Positions 25,416 to 37,011 of a stretch of 64,000 nt of DNA are shown in pieces. The notes beneath the pieces were generated by a model. That model made no database searches. It was not told the DNA's origin and worked only from the letters and a program-made list of their open reading frames with translations. Every line of letters starts with the position of its first letter. Position 1 is the first letter of the stretch. The DNA is from Galbula dea (Eukaryota; Chordata; Aves; Piciformes; Galbulidae): the NCBI GenBank assembly GCA_013399015.1, contig VWZX01008170.1, positions 43,925-107,924 of the forward strand. Direction: 5' to 3'. The position numbers were made by a program, and so were the translations under genes.

Positions 25416-25508
25416 GGGTAAGAGTAGTGTAGGGCTATCGGTTGGACTAGATGATCTTGAGGGTCCTTTCCAACCCTAATTATTCTGTGTGATTCTCTGT
25501 GTGATTCT

Positions 25509-26334
25509 TCTGTCACATTCCCATAAGTAACAGCAGATGTTGGTAGAACATTCATGATTTTAGTTCTACAGTGTGCAGCCAGACATTTGTCAAGCTAATT
25601 TGATTTCCTGATGACTTCAAGGAGAGTTCTGTTGGATAGTTCCCCATCTGTGACACTGAGTCACTCTTGCCAAATTCACTTGAAGACTCCGATGAAGATG
25701 TTGTCCTTTGTATTTTTGCTTAAGGCTACTTTTTATTCGTTTTCTTCAAGAAGTCTTTACTTTATATACATTTTTTTAATTCCCTGCTAACACAGCTATA
25801 AAGATGAAGAGAAGCAGGTTTAGGAGAATGATGAAAAAATTCATAATCCCACAAGATGATTGTAATCTTTGCAGTTTTAGCATTTAACAAATGTCTACTA
25901 GAGCCAACAGGAAAGACATGTAGATTGCAGTGAAAGAATTTGGATTCTCCAACAGCTGAACAAACAGTAGAATTTAAATAATTACATACTTGTCAGATGC
26001 AATGTTTCTTTTAGGCTAAATACCTCTAAACCATTTTCCAAGAGCATTCTGAAAACAGCAAGTTACACAAAGGATTAACACATAGTTTGTAATGCCTTAG
26101 AAAACCTTTAGTTTTCAAATAGCCTTTATTATGTTACTTATGCTATATTTGAATTTGTAAATAAAACTAAATTCAGATAAAGCTGTTTTGCTCAATGTTG
26201 CCTTTGACTAAAATATAGCCAAGTTTTGCATGGGATTGGAAATGGAAATAGGCAAATTATGACATTAAGTGGGTTAATGCAGTATCTCAAAACTAGCGTA
26301 ATTCTCATGGAGGGACTCTGAAAAGCGAGAGGCA
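25509..26334. other. Unique AT-rich sequence
   Basis: No repeat or gene recognised. It contrasts sharply in base composition with the GC-rich patch that follows. Confidence 0.5.
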
Positions 26335-26670
26335 GGACTGAACTTCGTTCTCGATCTTGTTCCCCAGGTCAGCACCCGTACGGCCCGCGGCTCACTGGTC
26401 CCTGCAAGCCAGCGGCAGGCGAAACTGCGGTGCGGGAGCGCCCCCTGCTGACCCTCCGCTGACCGACAGGACCCGCAAAAGACAGACTGCACCGCCAGTC
26501 CACACTAGCCGCTGCCTGCCCGCACTGACTGCACTGCCTTCCACTGTCCACACTGCCTGCCCACACTGCCTGTCACTGCCTGTCCGCACTGCCTGCCACT
26601 GCCCACAGTGGCTGCTGATGCTTGCATTGCCTGCACTGCCTGCCTGCACTTGCCTGCCTGCCTGCCAGGA
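26335..26670. repeat. GC-rich, CpG-containing patch followed by a CACTGCCTGYC-type minisatellite
   Basis: 26335-26480 is GC-rich with several CpGs (GTACGGCCCGCGGCTC, GCGGTGCGGGAGCGCC) in otherwise AT-rich DNA. From about 26505 to 26670 there is a degenerate tandem array of units like CACTGCCTGCC and CACTGCCTGTC, ending in TGCCTGCCTGCCTGCC. Open frames here on both strands are by-products of low complexity. It could be a minisatellite, a GC-rich insertion or a non-coding exon or promoter; nothing seen decides between these. Confidence 0.7.
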
Positions 26671-28146
26671 GGTCAGTGCTTTGCACCTGGAGAAGAGAGC
26701 TGAAGGTTTGATGGTCTCTTTAGCCCTACTCAGTGTCTACCTCTGACACTGAAAAGTAAATCCAAACTCAGCCATATTAGTATTTGTTTCTATTCAGTTC
26801 CAGCTTCTCTAAGCATATAGAGTTTTAGAAGGGGGTGAATCTAATACATGAATTGATGAACTTTGCTCCATGTAGATGACAACTGCTCTCTCTCTACATA
26901 GAGAAGTTTATTTTAACCTTACTTTCAGCAGTGCGATACTCTGAGGAGATCACCATACCCAGCATGGCCCCTAGCTAACCTGTCTGTCCTCCAGTTGTAG
27001 TGGGCACAGGAAGAGTCACACTTCCCTTTCTTCACCTACAGAATTACAGAGGGCACAGAAAAGTAATACAGCTGAAATGTTCATGTTTATAAAAATCCAA
27101 CTTCCTCTGAGTTTGCATCTTCTTTTTGTAGGTCAAATTCTCAGGAAAAAATTGTATCTTATGATCCATTCAAAAATGTAAACCTCAGGTCTCAGATTAA
27201 AACTCACAGATTTATTGCAAAAACACTTAAACCATTTCAGTATGTGAAACTCTTAGGCCTGAGTTTCTCTTGCTTTTCTGGTTGAGGAAACATTACTGTT
27301 GCATGTAAGAGGAAGGTAAGTCATCTTCATAAATATCTCCAAAGGCCATTTAGCTCAACCAGCAAACTGGTGAAATGACCTGTTTAACATAGTTTAGTAA
27401 GTTTTCATTTCAAGGTTGAATAATGGCTTAAAAAAGAAAAACAAAAGGGGCTTTGAATTTTTTCCTAACATGCAGTTCCACTAAACATGAAAACTAACTG
27501 CAGAGTTCTAGGGAAGTGACCTATTTCTCAGCACTTCAGAAACCTTAAAACTGTGCAAATGACATTGACAAAAACGTGATCCATGTTTTCTAGTCTTACT
27601 TTACACTATATGGTGAAAACCACGTAGAATATAAACTCTAACAGAGGGAGAAGACTTATAGAATGAAAGTCCCTAGATGAAATGCACTTTTAATATATTT
27701 TTTCTGGGTTTTATTTCTTCTGTTATAACATCTTCCCAAACTGGATTACGAAGACTAATTCCCACTTAGTCAAAATATGTCAATTTGATGGAGAGCTCAG
27801 TTAAAGCTTCAAAATAGATTCAGAAATTTTCCTGAAACTCCTCTCCATACAAAATTTTATGACCTGCCAGTGCCATCACCAACAAAGAAAGTATTTTGGC
27901 TACAAAGGGAAGGATGAGACACTCAACATTTTAGAAGGCCTTTTGTAAGCACAGCTCACCTGACTTGAGTAGAATATGTTACACCATACACAACGAAGGA
28001 GTCAGGTTATCTAGTACTTTCATAAAATACTGTCACATACTTTAAGTCTTAGAGGTTACTAGTAAGATAGCCCAAACAATTCTCTAAACTATCCTTTGTC
28101 ATTTTATCAACGCTCTGTCAAAATCAGACATGAGAAATTACCCACA
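26671..28146. other. Unique AT-rich sequence
   Basis: No repeat family or exon recognised. Confidence 0.5.
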
Positions 28147-29727
28147 CAAATAAGCTGTTAAGCCATCTGGACATCCATAAATCCATGGGTTCTGATGGGA
28201 TGCATCCACGGGTGTTGAGGGAGCTGTAAGAATTCATTGCCAGGCCACTCTCCATCATCTTTGGGAAGTACTGGGGAACAGGAGAGATGCCTGGGGATTG
28301 GAGGAAGGCAAATGTCACTCCAGTCTTCAAAAAGGGAAAGAAGGAGGACATGGGTAACTCTAGACCAGTCAGCCTCACTTCCATCCCTGGAAAGGTGACA
28401 GAACACTTTATCCTCGACTCTGTCTCTAGGCATAGCAAGGATAAGGGGGTCATTGGGAGAAGTCAGCATGGGTTTACCAAAGGGAAGTCATGTTTGACCA
28501 ACCTGATAGCCTTTTATGAGGACATATGTGGGTGGATAGATGACGGTAGAGTAGTGGATGTGGTTTATCTTGATTTCAGTAAAGCATTTGGCACTGTCTC
28601 CCACAGCATCCTTGCAGCTAAACTGAGGACGTGTGGTCTGGATAATCGGGTAATGAGATGGATTGTGAACTGGTTGAAGGACAGATGTCAGAGAGTAGTG
28701 GTCAATGGGATGGAGTCTAGTTGGAGGCCTATGTCTAGTGGAGTGCCTCGGGGGTTGGGACTGGGACCAGTGCTTTTCAATCTATTCATTAACAACCTGT
28801 ATGAGGGAGCAGAGTGTGCAGTCAGCAAGTTTGCTGATGACACTAAACTGGTTGGAGTGGCTGACACACCGGAGGGTTGTGCTGCCATTCAGCGAGACAT
28901 AGAGAGGCTGGATAGTTGGTCAGGGAGAAATTGAAGGAAATTCAACAAGGCCAAGTGTTGAGTTTTGCACCTGGGAAAGACCAACCCCATGTATGTGTAT
29001 AGGTTGGGGACTGAGCTGTTGGAGAGCAGTGAAGGGGAGAGGTATCTGGGGTCCTGGTTGATGGAAGAATGACCATGAGCCAGCATTGTGCTCTTGTAGC
29101 CAGGAGGGCCAATGGGATTGTGGGGTGGATTAGAAGGGGTGTGGCTAGTAGGTCAAGAGAGGTTCTTCTTCCACTTTACTCTACCCTGGTGAGGCCACAT
29201 CTGGAATATTGTGTCCAGTTCTGGGCCCCTCAGTTTACGAAGTGCAGGGAACTGCTGGAAAGAGTCCAGCACAGAGCCACAGAGATGATGAAAGGGCTGG
29301 AACATCTTTTTTATGAGGAAAGGGTGATGGAGCTGGGTCTCTTTAGCTTGGAGAAGAGGAGACTAAGGGGTGACCTCATCTATGCTTTTAAATATGTGAA
29401 GGATGTGTGTCAGGAGGATGGGGTCAGGCTCTGCTCGGTGAGGCCCAGTGACAAGACAAACACCTCCTCAAAGAAACGTAGGAGGTTCCATGTGAATACA
29501 AGAATAATTTTTTCCCAGCTCAGGTGCCAGAGCACTGGCACAGACTACCCAGATATGTCATGGAGTCTACTTCTCTGGAGATATTCAACAACAGTCTGGA
29601 TGCATTCCTGTGTGACTGGTCTAGGGAATCCTGCTCTGGTGGGGTGGGGCTTGTGGGGACTTGGGCTAGATGATCTTTTGAGGTGCCTTACAACTCCTAA
29701 CATTCTGTGATTCTCTGATTCTGTGAT
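28147..29727 (+). mobile_element. CR1 (class b), RT to 3' end, sense, sharing lesions with the 16 kb copy
   Basis: Starts at about AAGCTGTTAAGCCATCTGG and ends at AACATTCTGTGATTCTCTGATTCTGTG. Frame 28287-28934 contains NSRPVSLTSIPGK (Tyr to Ser), SQHGFTKGKSCLTNLIAF, YLDFSKAFGTV (Asp to Gly after the catalytic Asp), GVPRGLGLGPVLFN (a damaged GVPQGS block) and an intact FADDTKL. In-frame TGA codons lie at 28932-28934 and 28959-28961, and the G-run before TCCTGG near 29050 is one base short. All three lesions match the copy at 16171-17768. The 5' ends of the two copies differ, so they are separate insertions, not a tandem duplication. Confidence 0.96.
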
Positions 29728-32700
29728 ATGAACAGAAATATCGAAGCTGTCATTTTATTCAAAAAACAGTGGAAAATGCAGGCACCGCAAGCTTGAAGTC
29801 ATTGCTCAGAGCTGGACAGGATTTTTACAAACACAACATATCACAAGCCGAGACAGTCTGAAGGTTTTGTGTGATTCCTTTTTTCTTGAAACAGAAAGAA
29901 GGTCTGTCTGCAGAGGTTAGAGGAGTCCAGATTTTACTAATACCCACTCAGAGGTAGAGCCAGGCTAAAACTCCTTTCTACCAGCTTTTTTCCTTTTCCT
30001 CCTTTCCAAACACTCATTGGTGTTTTACTCAAATATAATTTCTCTGGTATCCATAAAGGCTAGTGCAGAAATTGGCAAACTGATCTTCCAAAAGCTATAT
30101 ACACTCCCTCACAGGAGCAGAAGAAGGGTTCAGTGTGGAACAGTCAATATTAAAACCTGAAAAACACAGGTTCCCTCCAAGAAGACTAAAAGGGGGGGCA
30201 GAAAAAACTTTTTTTTTTCCCTGTTATAAAAACAACTATGTATGTACAGGACAGGTTATGACTGACATTCCTTACGTGCTCAGGAGACTTGCTATCAGGC
30301 AGACAGAGACCCTCACCTGTTAATGAGCAACTGAATATCACTGAAAATAGTATATTCTACCCTGAAAGCCAACTTTTAACAGAAAACTAAACATATATTT
30401 TATAGTTTTTATTTTGATGCAAGTCTATGTTATGTTAAGATTTTCTCGTTTTACTGACAAGGATTTTGTTAAGGTTTCTGTGAATTGCAAAATGATGTTG
30501 TGAAGCTGATAGTGGGTGCAAATCAAAACCTTATGACTCAAAGCCACCTCCTAGGACATACCTCCCTACCAGCCCCAAAAGCTGAGCCACTTCAGCTGGG
30601 ACTGTACTTAGTGAGGATTTGCACTGCTGGGAGAATGGGACTACTCAAAAAATGATCCTTCCCTCACTGTTCAAAGCACCATCCTTAGACAGCACTCTGG
30701 TGCCAGCAGGAGTTACCATCTATGCACAGAAACTTCCCAGCGAAAGAAAATAGAAATATTTCATCTCTTGTCCATCCATGTGAAGCCGATGTCATCAGGA
30801 TATCACCACTGTTTCTGGAGCTATTAAAAGAAGAGTTTGCTAAGAAATGAGACTGATTGAAAATTGCTTCACTGCTGCTTGCAGCTACTCCTTGCCTTCC
30901 ACTGGAAAGATGTCTGATAAAAGGAACTCTTTAGCTTTTCCAAATTTATTTTGATTTTATCGTACTGCTTGTTGCTAATGTGACTTCTTTTAGAAGTGCA
31001 ATCAGACTGCTGTCTGTAGATTCCAGCAATAGAATTTTCCTGTAATACTTGGAGAGAGGAAAAAGCCACAGGCTCTTTGTCATCTGCAACTCCAAGAACA
31101 ACACACACCTGTGAAAGGCAGAGGTTTCAAATGGAATGGAATGTCACTCAACCCAAATTGATTAAATAATGTTGCCACAAACTGTACATGCACCCCAATA
31201 GAAAAGCATGTTCTTCTGCTAACTGCTGTGCTGTCCTTAACTCCAGACCGCTTCTCTATGGAAACAAGGCTTCTGTGACCTGTGTCTGAGGGAAGGAAAG
31301 GAAGAAGCAAGGAAGAGCCTCCTAGCCTGTTTTACCCATAGTAATATCTTAACACACTGATTATTTTCCATCAGATTTGCCAGAGAGACTGAAGTCTTTA
31401 ACACATCTACAAGATTAATGCAAAACACAAGCAGGTAAAGACACATCCATAGGCATCTGGCCTAAGAGTGTCTACCATCAGCAACACCCAGAAACACAAG
31501 AGCTTGTATAACAACTACAGGAGAGGTAACGAGGTCAAATATGAACAATAGGAAGATGGAGTTTATTTGAAAAACTTTTTTTTTTTTTTTGATAAAAATG
31601 TATTGTCTAAATGTTTATAGAAAGCAGATCCTAGCTGTATATTCAACATGCTGGTCACCTCAATTAAATTAGAAGGGTAATACAAACCTTCTGGAAAGCT
31701 CAGCAGGCTTTCAGAAAAACTGAGGAGAATAAGAGCTGGCTGGCATTACCGATGTTTCCAGGACAAGACATAAGAAAAAAATTAAAGTAAAACAGTATCA
31801 AGAAACTGAGTAAATTCCTGGGGTTTATTTCACAAAATTGTTTTCAGGTAATTTTTCATATATATCCACTACAGTCAGTTCTGCTTTTGTTTGTATAAAA
31901 ATTGCTTCTAGACTGAAACTATATAAAGATTAACAATAAGCATTAGTATCTCTTCTGTGCAATGATGTTACAGAAGAGATACCAAGTCTTCATAGTTACT
32001 AAGGAAGTGGAATATGCATAAAAGCAAAACACAGCAACTCCCCTGCACCACCTATCAAGGGGGTTTTCTGTGTGGGTTTTTTTTATTTTGTTTGTTTGGG
32101 TTTTTTGTTTATTTGTTTGTTGGTTGGCTTTGTTTTTTCTTCTCCCCTGCAGGGTACACAGAAAAAATGCAAGAACAAATCAGCAGAGCTGTCCTTTGAA
32201 ACAGTATAGAAATATTAATTCTTGAAAGCCAGGCATTGCACCACAATGTTTTTGGAAAAAAAGCTGTGATCTAATGTACAGACAACCTTCAAAAGCCATC
32301 AGCAGTGTATGAAAATAAGTGATTACTAAGAATTCAAAAGACATCTTTGTTATGAATGTGTGGTTGCACCTCACATAACCTTTCAAGGTTTTTGAATTGT
32401 TAATCTGTTTAAGAAAGGAATGTTTTTTGACCATCTTCTTGGCAAAATGTGCCTCCATCAAACTATAAATGAGACCATTCACACATTAAAGTTAAAACAT
32501 GCTATACTATAAGATAGGAGTTTGCCACCTTCTCATTAGTGATGAGGAAGATTACCATAATGATGCTTCTATATCTTCATGTATTTTCAAACACAATTCA
32601 GTTTACTGGTTAGTTTTTATTAACAGGAAATGCTGAAAATGACAAACTCGTGGGGTTTTTTATGTGATAAGATTGTTTTGTCCAGAATGCTGCCTTTAAA

Positions 32701-33063
32701 TCTATAATAGTACAATTTCTCTTCAAATTCTCTGCAAGAATTCACACTTGCAAAATACTCTGCATGCTGTCACCATGCTTACACATCATAAAGCAGCTCA
32801 GAAACCCTCCCTTTCCAGTTTGAGCTGAATGCTTTCCTGACTCTGCATAACTGCAGCAAGCTTGCAGATTCACTGCAGGAATAGGCAACCGGCTGCCCCT
32901 TGCACACCAAGACTGGTTTACCACGAGGGTTTTCACTGGAATCGTATTCCTAATAATGAAATGCACTGCTTAAAATGTGAATGACCAATCTGTGCCTTAG
33001 AGACACTTGCTTTAATGCTGTGTGTCACTTGGCACCACATGGGACTATGAGGAGGAATTCCAG
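29728..33063. other. Unique stretch with low-complexity T/G runs
   Basis: Contains a T run at 31577-31590 and a T/G-rich tract (GTTTGTTTGGG, TTTGTTTATTTG) at 32072-32140. No retroelement or exon recognised. Open frames at 30869-31446 (-) and 32180-32482 (-) have no supporting signals. Confidence 0.55.
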
Positions 33064-33178
33064 AAGAATCATGGAATGGCTGAGGTTGAAAGGGACCTTA
33101 AAGATCATCTAGTTCCAACCCCCCTGCCATGGGCAGGGATGCCACATGCACTAGACCAGGTCATCCAGGGCCACATCC
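33064..33178 (-). mobile_element. CR1 3' tail (class d), antisense
   Basis: AGAATCATGGAATGGCTGAGG, then GACCTTAAAGATCATCTAGTT, CCATGGGCAGGGATGCCAC and CTAGACCAGGTCATCCAGG form a collinear match to the 3' end of the 55.6-59.8 kb element. It is 5'-truncated within the last 120 bp. Confidence 0.9.
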
Positions 33179-36100
33179 TCTTGCACTAGTTTCCAGGGCA
33201 TTTCTACAGCAGCAAGAACAGTGAAGCTCTGAAGGGGTGTAGTTCTGCCCTCTCCATCTCCAGTGCCTTTCCTTTTCCCACTTCCTTTTAGGGAAGAAAA
33301 CAAACAGGAGCTTTGGCCCTATTCTTAAATCGTTTTCTCTAACAAAGGAAGGCTGCTTTCTGGATCAGACATTGGTCATTAGTTTACAGACATGGTGAGG
33401 AATAGGAGCTTTTCCTTCCTTTGTTATTAATACACTTCCATGGGGCTTATGAAGTTAAATAAGATGGTTTGCACTAAATCTATGTGGAACAGAAACCAAA
33501 CTGACTAGTCCATTCTTACTGATTTGTCTTCATAGTCATATAAATCTCTCTGTGTTGTAATGACTTGAACTATGACAGAGCTGTATTTTTCCTGATTTCT
33601 TGGTGTAAAGCAAGGAGGGGATCCAGCATAGAAAATGCAGCTATCTGGGCAAAGAATATGTTTAAGCAATTGGAATTTTTTTCCTTCTGATATTCTGGAT
33701 GAGGTAGCCTCCTCTAGTATGTAAATTATACCATTGTCTAGTTTTACCACCAGGATCACAAAAGCTTGGAGGACTCTGCAGAACCCTCTGGCACTAAACT
33801 GCAGGCTTGATAGACTGTTTTCCAAAATGGGCAGATTCTGTTAATTTAAAATTTAAGACAGGGATTCATTCATTTTGGCACTTGTTCAGCATGTGCTAGG
33901 AAAACAAATTACATTTTTCATCTCTGTCAATGGCTGCCTTTCATAGTCACCTCAAAAGCCTGAATTCCCCAGACGTGTGTTCACTGGATTACTCTCAATA
34001 TCCATCACTTTTCATCTTCCCTAAGCCTGACTCTGTTTCAAGTAAAATAAGGTCAACCTGACCTATGCAGGAGAACTTAAGGGAAGCCAGATGTTTTGGG
34101 AATCTCCTCCCGAGTGCACTGAAGTATCCTTCTGTTGACCTGAATGGGCATTAGAGCAGGCCTTGAATACCTTAATTCCTGCAGATAAAACTTTTAAGTA
34201 GTATACTTGTCTTTACAAACAATAACTTTTTCAAACATGGTTCACTCCAGATGAAACTGTTTTACAATAGCTTTCTTTTTTTTTTCTTCTTTCACCTTGA
34301 TTACAAATGTCATATAATTTTCTGCTAAGTTCACAGAATAAATTCTGCTAAATGCACACCATGGAAACATGTCCTGACCCAGCCCACATTCAGCAGATAA
34401 TTTCTAACCATCTTCATAGCTTATCATCTCTGGTTAGATAATCATTATCTTATTTTAATTACCAAGCAGTGTTTAGGACAATTTAGAAGCTTTCTCTGAT
34501 TCCTGATATTCCCCTGTTATCTCTACTTAAATTTTACACATCATAATCCAGCAGTAACATGATAATGGTTTTTTCCTCCCTATTGTAGGTTTTTTTCTGT
34601 GATTTTGTTATCTTTGTATTGATTTAAAGCAGCATCAGTGAATATTCCTGTGCATTTGGGGTTTTTTTGACACGTGTGAAAAATATCTTCCCTGTGTTTT
34701 CATAGGATAAAGGAATTTAAAATTTCAGCTTTATTTTTTTTCTCAAGCATAGCATTTACCAAGTAAACCCCTTCTCATGTATTTTGTAAAACCATAAAAA
34801 AATCAAATTCTATTTAATTTTGTAAATTATATGGAGAAAATTTTCAAGCATTTGTAAATTTTATGAGGTATAGAACCATATTTTCACTTAAATATTTTGA
34901 AAAAGACAAGTGAAAAGAAGTGGTATCTAATTTATCGAAATAGATTTAATAGTAGTGGACACTGTATACATTTCCCCTCAGATTTGCCATTGCACATTAG
35001 TTACTTCAGCAATTTTGCTCAATAATCTTGTAGAGATTCCACATAATATGGTAAGATTCCATTTTACAATGATTTATAGTTAAAGAATGTTCTTCTAAAT
35101 CTCACTTTTTGACAAATAAAATGTTATTACTTCCTAAAAAAATGTTTCCTTTCTAGTATTGTAGAATTGTTTTGATCCTGACCACCATCAAACTGTTGAT
35201 GAACTAATATTATTGCTTTTAATTTATTAATCAGATCTTACATTAAGTTACTCATTAGTCATGGAAGTGTTATCCAGAAAGGTAGGCTACTGTGTTTCTG
35301 TGTAAACAAGAACAATTCTAAATGTGCCCCCAAGGCTTTACAACAGCAGCTGTTTACCCTCCAACCAAAGAGAAAACAAGTTTTGGATTAATGCAAATTA
35401 ACCAAGGATAGATTTTTTTTTTCTTAGAACCCAAAAACTATAAAATTGTACCTGTTTGCAAGCACACAAGTATCACACAAAGTACTACTTTAGGGACTTG
35501 GACTCCTTTCTAGAAATTATTATTTTGGGGGAGATTAAACTATACATGAATGTTTTGCATAACCTAATATCACTATCAACTCACAGTAAATATCAGGTGC
35601 AGGAAACCTAATTTAGGATTTCCTTAATCTGCCCCATGCAAACAACTCCTTTGGCTGTAAGCAACCAAAAGAGATTCTAAGGTGCCCCAGAGCGTAATCT
35701 AACTGACAGGGAACCACACTGTTACTGTAACTACTAGGTTACTGTAGAGAATGGGAAGAGAGAAGATGCCTGTATGTATTTTCTCTTGAATTAATTCATT
35801 AATTTACCAGGACAGGGAGAAAGAACCACAGCCTCCTATAACTTCCAGCCAACAACAGAGAAATTCTCCATCAATTCTTTTAAAAGCCATGGAATTACAT
35901 GAAATAACATTTCATACTGCTTCTCATTCAGTTTGGGAATAGACTACTAAATCAAGACAGACAAAGTTCCTTATGAGTATGTTATGCCAGCTTCAGTCTC
36001 TCTTCAAATGCTTCAATTCATATGTGATAAATCCACAAGAAATAAGATTTCTTCTGTTATCACAGAAAATGAAGAAGAATGTAATGGTTTGCTATAGTTT

Positions 36101-36353
36101 AATGTTAAGCTTGTGGAAATCTCAGTCAATGCAAGAGATTAAATCTAAACTCTATGAATAAGAGGTGAGAACAGGAACTTCATTTTGCTTTTATTCCCTT
36201 TAACTTATTAGTGGTTACTAGGAGCATCGTTAACAAGTAGACCTATCAGAGGATTTTATGCTTCTTCAGACTGTTCCTATATTTTCAAAATACTATTGTA
36301 GCTCTTTTCAGTATCTCTCTGCCAACCACTGAAGAAGATTAAAGATGTTTGAT
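33179..36353. other. Unique AT-rich stretch
   Basis: About 3.2 kb with no repeat recognised. A 106-codon antisense frame (33825-33505) is the longest non-repeat ORF in the area. It has a donor-like CAGTAAGA at its end but no pyrimidine-rich acceptor, and I do not call it a gene. Confidence 0.5.
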
Positions 36354-36925
36354 GAGCGTGGCCAGCAGGTCAAGGGAAGTGATTCTCCCCCCTACTCTGC
36401 TTTCATGAGACCCCACCTGGAATATCGCATCCAGTTCTGGAGCCCCTATTAGAAGAGGCATATGGAAGTGCTGGAGCGAGTCCAGAGAAGGGCCATGAGA
36501 ATGATCAGAGGACTGGAGCACCTCTCCTATGAGGACAAACTGAGAGAGTTGGGGTTGTTCAGTCTGCAGAAGAAGAAGAAGAGACCTTATTGTAGACTTC
36601 CAGTATCTGAAGGGGGCCTACAAGAAAGCTGGTGAGGGACTTTTTAGGAGGTCAGATAGTGACAGAACCACAGGAAATGGATGTAAGCTAGAGGAAGGTA
36701 GATTTAGATTAGACATTAGGAGGAAGTTCTTCACTGTGAGGGTGGTGAGACAGTGGAACAGGTTGCCCAGAGAGGTTGTGGAAGCCTCATCCCTGGAAGT
36801 TATAAGGCGAAACTTGATGGGGCTCTGGTCAACCTGATCTAGTGGATGGTGTCCCTGCCAGGCAATGGGGTTGGAACTAGATGATCTTTGAGGTCCCTTC
36901 CAACTCTCACAATTCTATGATTCTA
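36354..36925 (+). mobile_element. CR1 (class a) 3' fragment, sense
   Basis: Begins at GCGTGGCCAGCAGGTCAAGGG and ends at CACAATTCTATGATTCTATG. It contains the ORF2 C-terminal blocks (SRSREVIL, HLEYRIQFWSPY, then GNGCKLEEGRFRLDIRRKFFTVRVVRQWNRLP split over frames). It has the same TAG at 36450-36452 (after CCC TAT) as the class a copy at 2253-2255, and an in-frame loss in the region of GLFSLQKKK. Confidence 0.94.
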
Positions 36926-37011
36926 TGTTCCTGCTAACTGCAGGGGGACTGAAGTAGATGACCTTTAAAGGTCCTTACCAACCCCAAACATTCTACGATT
37001 CTATGACTTTC
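36926..37011 (+). mobile_element. Second CR1 3' tail placed directly behind the first
   Basis: TTCCTGCTAACTGCAGGGGGACTG, then GTAGATGACCTTTAAAGG and CATTCTACGATTCTATGAC form a complete CR1 terminus of another type, starting where the class a tail ends. This may be a very short insertion into the repeat tail, or an older tail into which the class a copy inserted. Confidence 0.85.

Larger units (their letters stand above)
24200..25508 (+). mobile_element. CR1 (class c), young copy with uninterrupted RT, sense
   Basis: Starts in the linker before the RT and ends in ATTATTCTGTGTGATTCT. It is the best-preserved CR1 reading frame in the window and is closest to the copy at 45274-46040. A 52-N gap (24989-25040) falls just after FADDTKL. 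The 5' end is truncated: endonuclease and ORF1 are absent, so it could not move by itself. Confidence 0.96.

Noticed and set aside
26357..26746. Overlapping open frames on both strands in the GC-rich patch
   Set aside because: They result from the low-stop, repetitive CTGCC sequence. Opposite-strand frames are equally open and no domain is visible.
16171..29727. The 16 kb and 28 kb CR1 copies as a segmental duplication
   Set aside because: The 5' truncation points and all flanking DNA differ, so they are separate insertions from related sources.
33505..33825. 106-codon antisense open frame in non-repeat DNA
   Set aside because: No pyrimidine-rich acceptor and no recognisable domain. A frame of this length is expected by chance somewhere in 64 kb of AT-rich DNA.
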